NCBI GenBank assembly: GCA_009788135.1
Contig: WQSA01000013.1
Location: forward strand, 1 to 20,475
Direction: 5' to 3'
DNA length: 20,475 nt
From: Candidatus Fibrimonadales bacterium
GTDB lineage: Bacteria; Fibrobacterota; Fibrobacteria; Fibrobacterales; Fibrobacteraceae
Part shown: one piece after another, positions 20,288 through 20,475 of the stretch
Position numbering within the stretch: the stretch's first letter is position 1
Layout: every line of letters starts with the position of its first letter
Notes under the pieces: model-generated
The model's database searches: none
The model's input: only the letters and a program-made list of their open reading frames with translations
Told to the model about the DNA's origin: nothing
Position numbers and translations under genes: made by a program

Positions 20288-20397
20288 GCCAAAAATTAGA
20301 AATTTGAAATGTCTTCTATAGCAAACGTCAGAACTCCGATACCCCCGATTAGAGGATTTTCCCGATTATGCAACACGTGAACTGTCTTTGAAAAAAA

Positions 20398-20440
20398 GTA
20401 TTCTAAGTTAAGCGACAATAACCCGTAGAGGAGTATAAAT
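20398..20440 (+). promoter_or_regulatory. Promoter and ribosome site of the truncated 3'-edge gene
   Basis: AGTATTCTAAGTTAAGC holds a TAAGTT core at 20404-20409, 31 nt before the ATG. GAGGAG at 20428-20433 is a good ribosome site 7 nt upstream of the start. Confidence 0.45.
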
Positions 20441-20475
20441 ATGGTCGCACCTAATGATCGTCGCATATATACTAA
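20441..20475 (+). CDS. Start of an unidentified gene, truncated by the window edge
   Basis: ATG with a good GAGGAG site opens MVAPNDRRIYT and continues past the window. Eleven residues are too few to name a family. It is transcribed divergently from flgM across a 200-bp region. Confidence 0.6.
   Translation, partial: MVAPNDRRIYT

Larger units (their letters stand above)
20241..20440. other. Divergent intergenic region
   Basis: This 200-bp stretch is the longest gene-free interval. Besides the flgM promoter and the promoter of the gene at 20441, it contains a second minus-strand TTTCTAATTTTTGG (around 20290-20303) and two direct CCCGATTA copies at 20344-20351 and 20361-20368, 17 bp apart, which might be an operator. 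No RNA gene or terminator hairpin was recognised. Confidence 0.4.

Noticed and set aside
20330..20375. Plus-strand sigma-28 promoter using CCCGATTA
   Set aside because: No TAAA element lies at the right distance upstream, and the 8-mer is a poor match to GCCGATAA.

Overview
The window is about 20.5 kb of a moderately AT-rich, densely packed bacterial chromosome. Nothing here names the species. Several traits fit a flagellated member of the Fibrobacterota or the wider FCB group, possibly a gut lineage: a Svx/DUF6055-type secreted metalloprotease-like protein with a C-terminal domain resembling type IX secretion sorting domains, a FlgM anti-sigma factor with a sigma-28-like promoter, an orphan FlhB C-terminal-domain homologue, and a recurring TAnnTT promoter motif reminiscent of the Bacteroidetes TAnnTTTG element. 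That assignment is inference.

Layout. (1) 1-369: 3' end of an AAA-type ATPase gene, cut by the window edge. (2) 427-4189, plus strand: ilvB, ilvN, mraY and a small FlhB-like gene, with a heptamer-rich hairpin repeat between ilvB and ilvN. (3) 4217-8367, plus strand: a degenerate anti-sigma-like ATPase, a STAS-HATPase fusion, a standalone STAS protein, a parvulin-like/TPR lipoprotein and a rhomboid-like membrane protein, in one tight operon. (4) 8336-9983: two divergent exported proteins of unknown function separated by only 25 bp that contain a palindromic promoter. (5) 10014-10087: tRNA-Pro(GGG). (6) 10090-12244, minus strand: rsmA, a two-TM membrane protein and a PtsN-like EIIA. (7) 12281-13144: a glycosyltransferase divergent from rsmA. 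(8) 13189-15435: the large secreted metalloprotease-like protein. (9) 15476-16408: argF. (10) 16397-20240, minus strand: a compact operon running flgM, exported protein, small conserved protein, ybeY, nfnA-like, rseP. (11) 20441 to the end: first codons of a plus-strand gene. No gene-free stretch exceeds 300 bases; the longest, about 200 bp, is 20241-20440.

How the genes work together. IlvBN forms acetohydroxyacid synthase, ArgF serves arginine synthesis, MraY makes lipid I, and RsmA and YbeY act in rRNA maturation. RseP is a site-2 protease, and FlgM restrains sigma-28 until the flagellar hook is complete. The STAS/HATPase trio looks like a partner-switching regulatory module wired to an exported lipoprotein and a catalytically dead rhomboid.

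The most interesting pattern is regulatory. A TAnnTT motif, usually as wTTTnCTAnnTT, sits 6-8 nt before nine start codons that mostly lack a Shine-Dalgarno sequence, and 23-42 nt before five starts that mostly have one. The tRNA gene has the same motif 10 nt before its first base, which calibrates the start-site distance and suggests that many mRNAs here are leaderless or nearly so. No convincing rho-independent terminator, insertion sequence or CRISPR array was seen.
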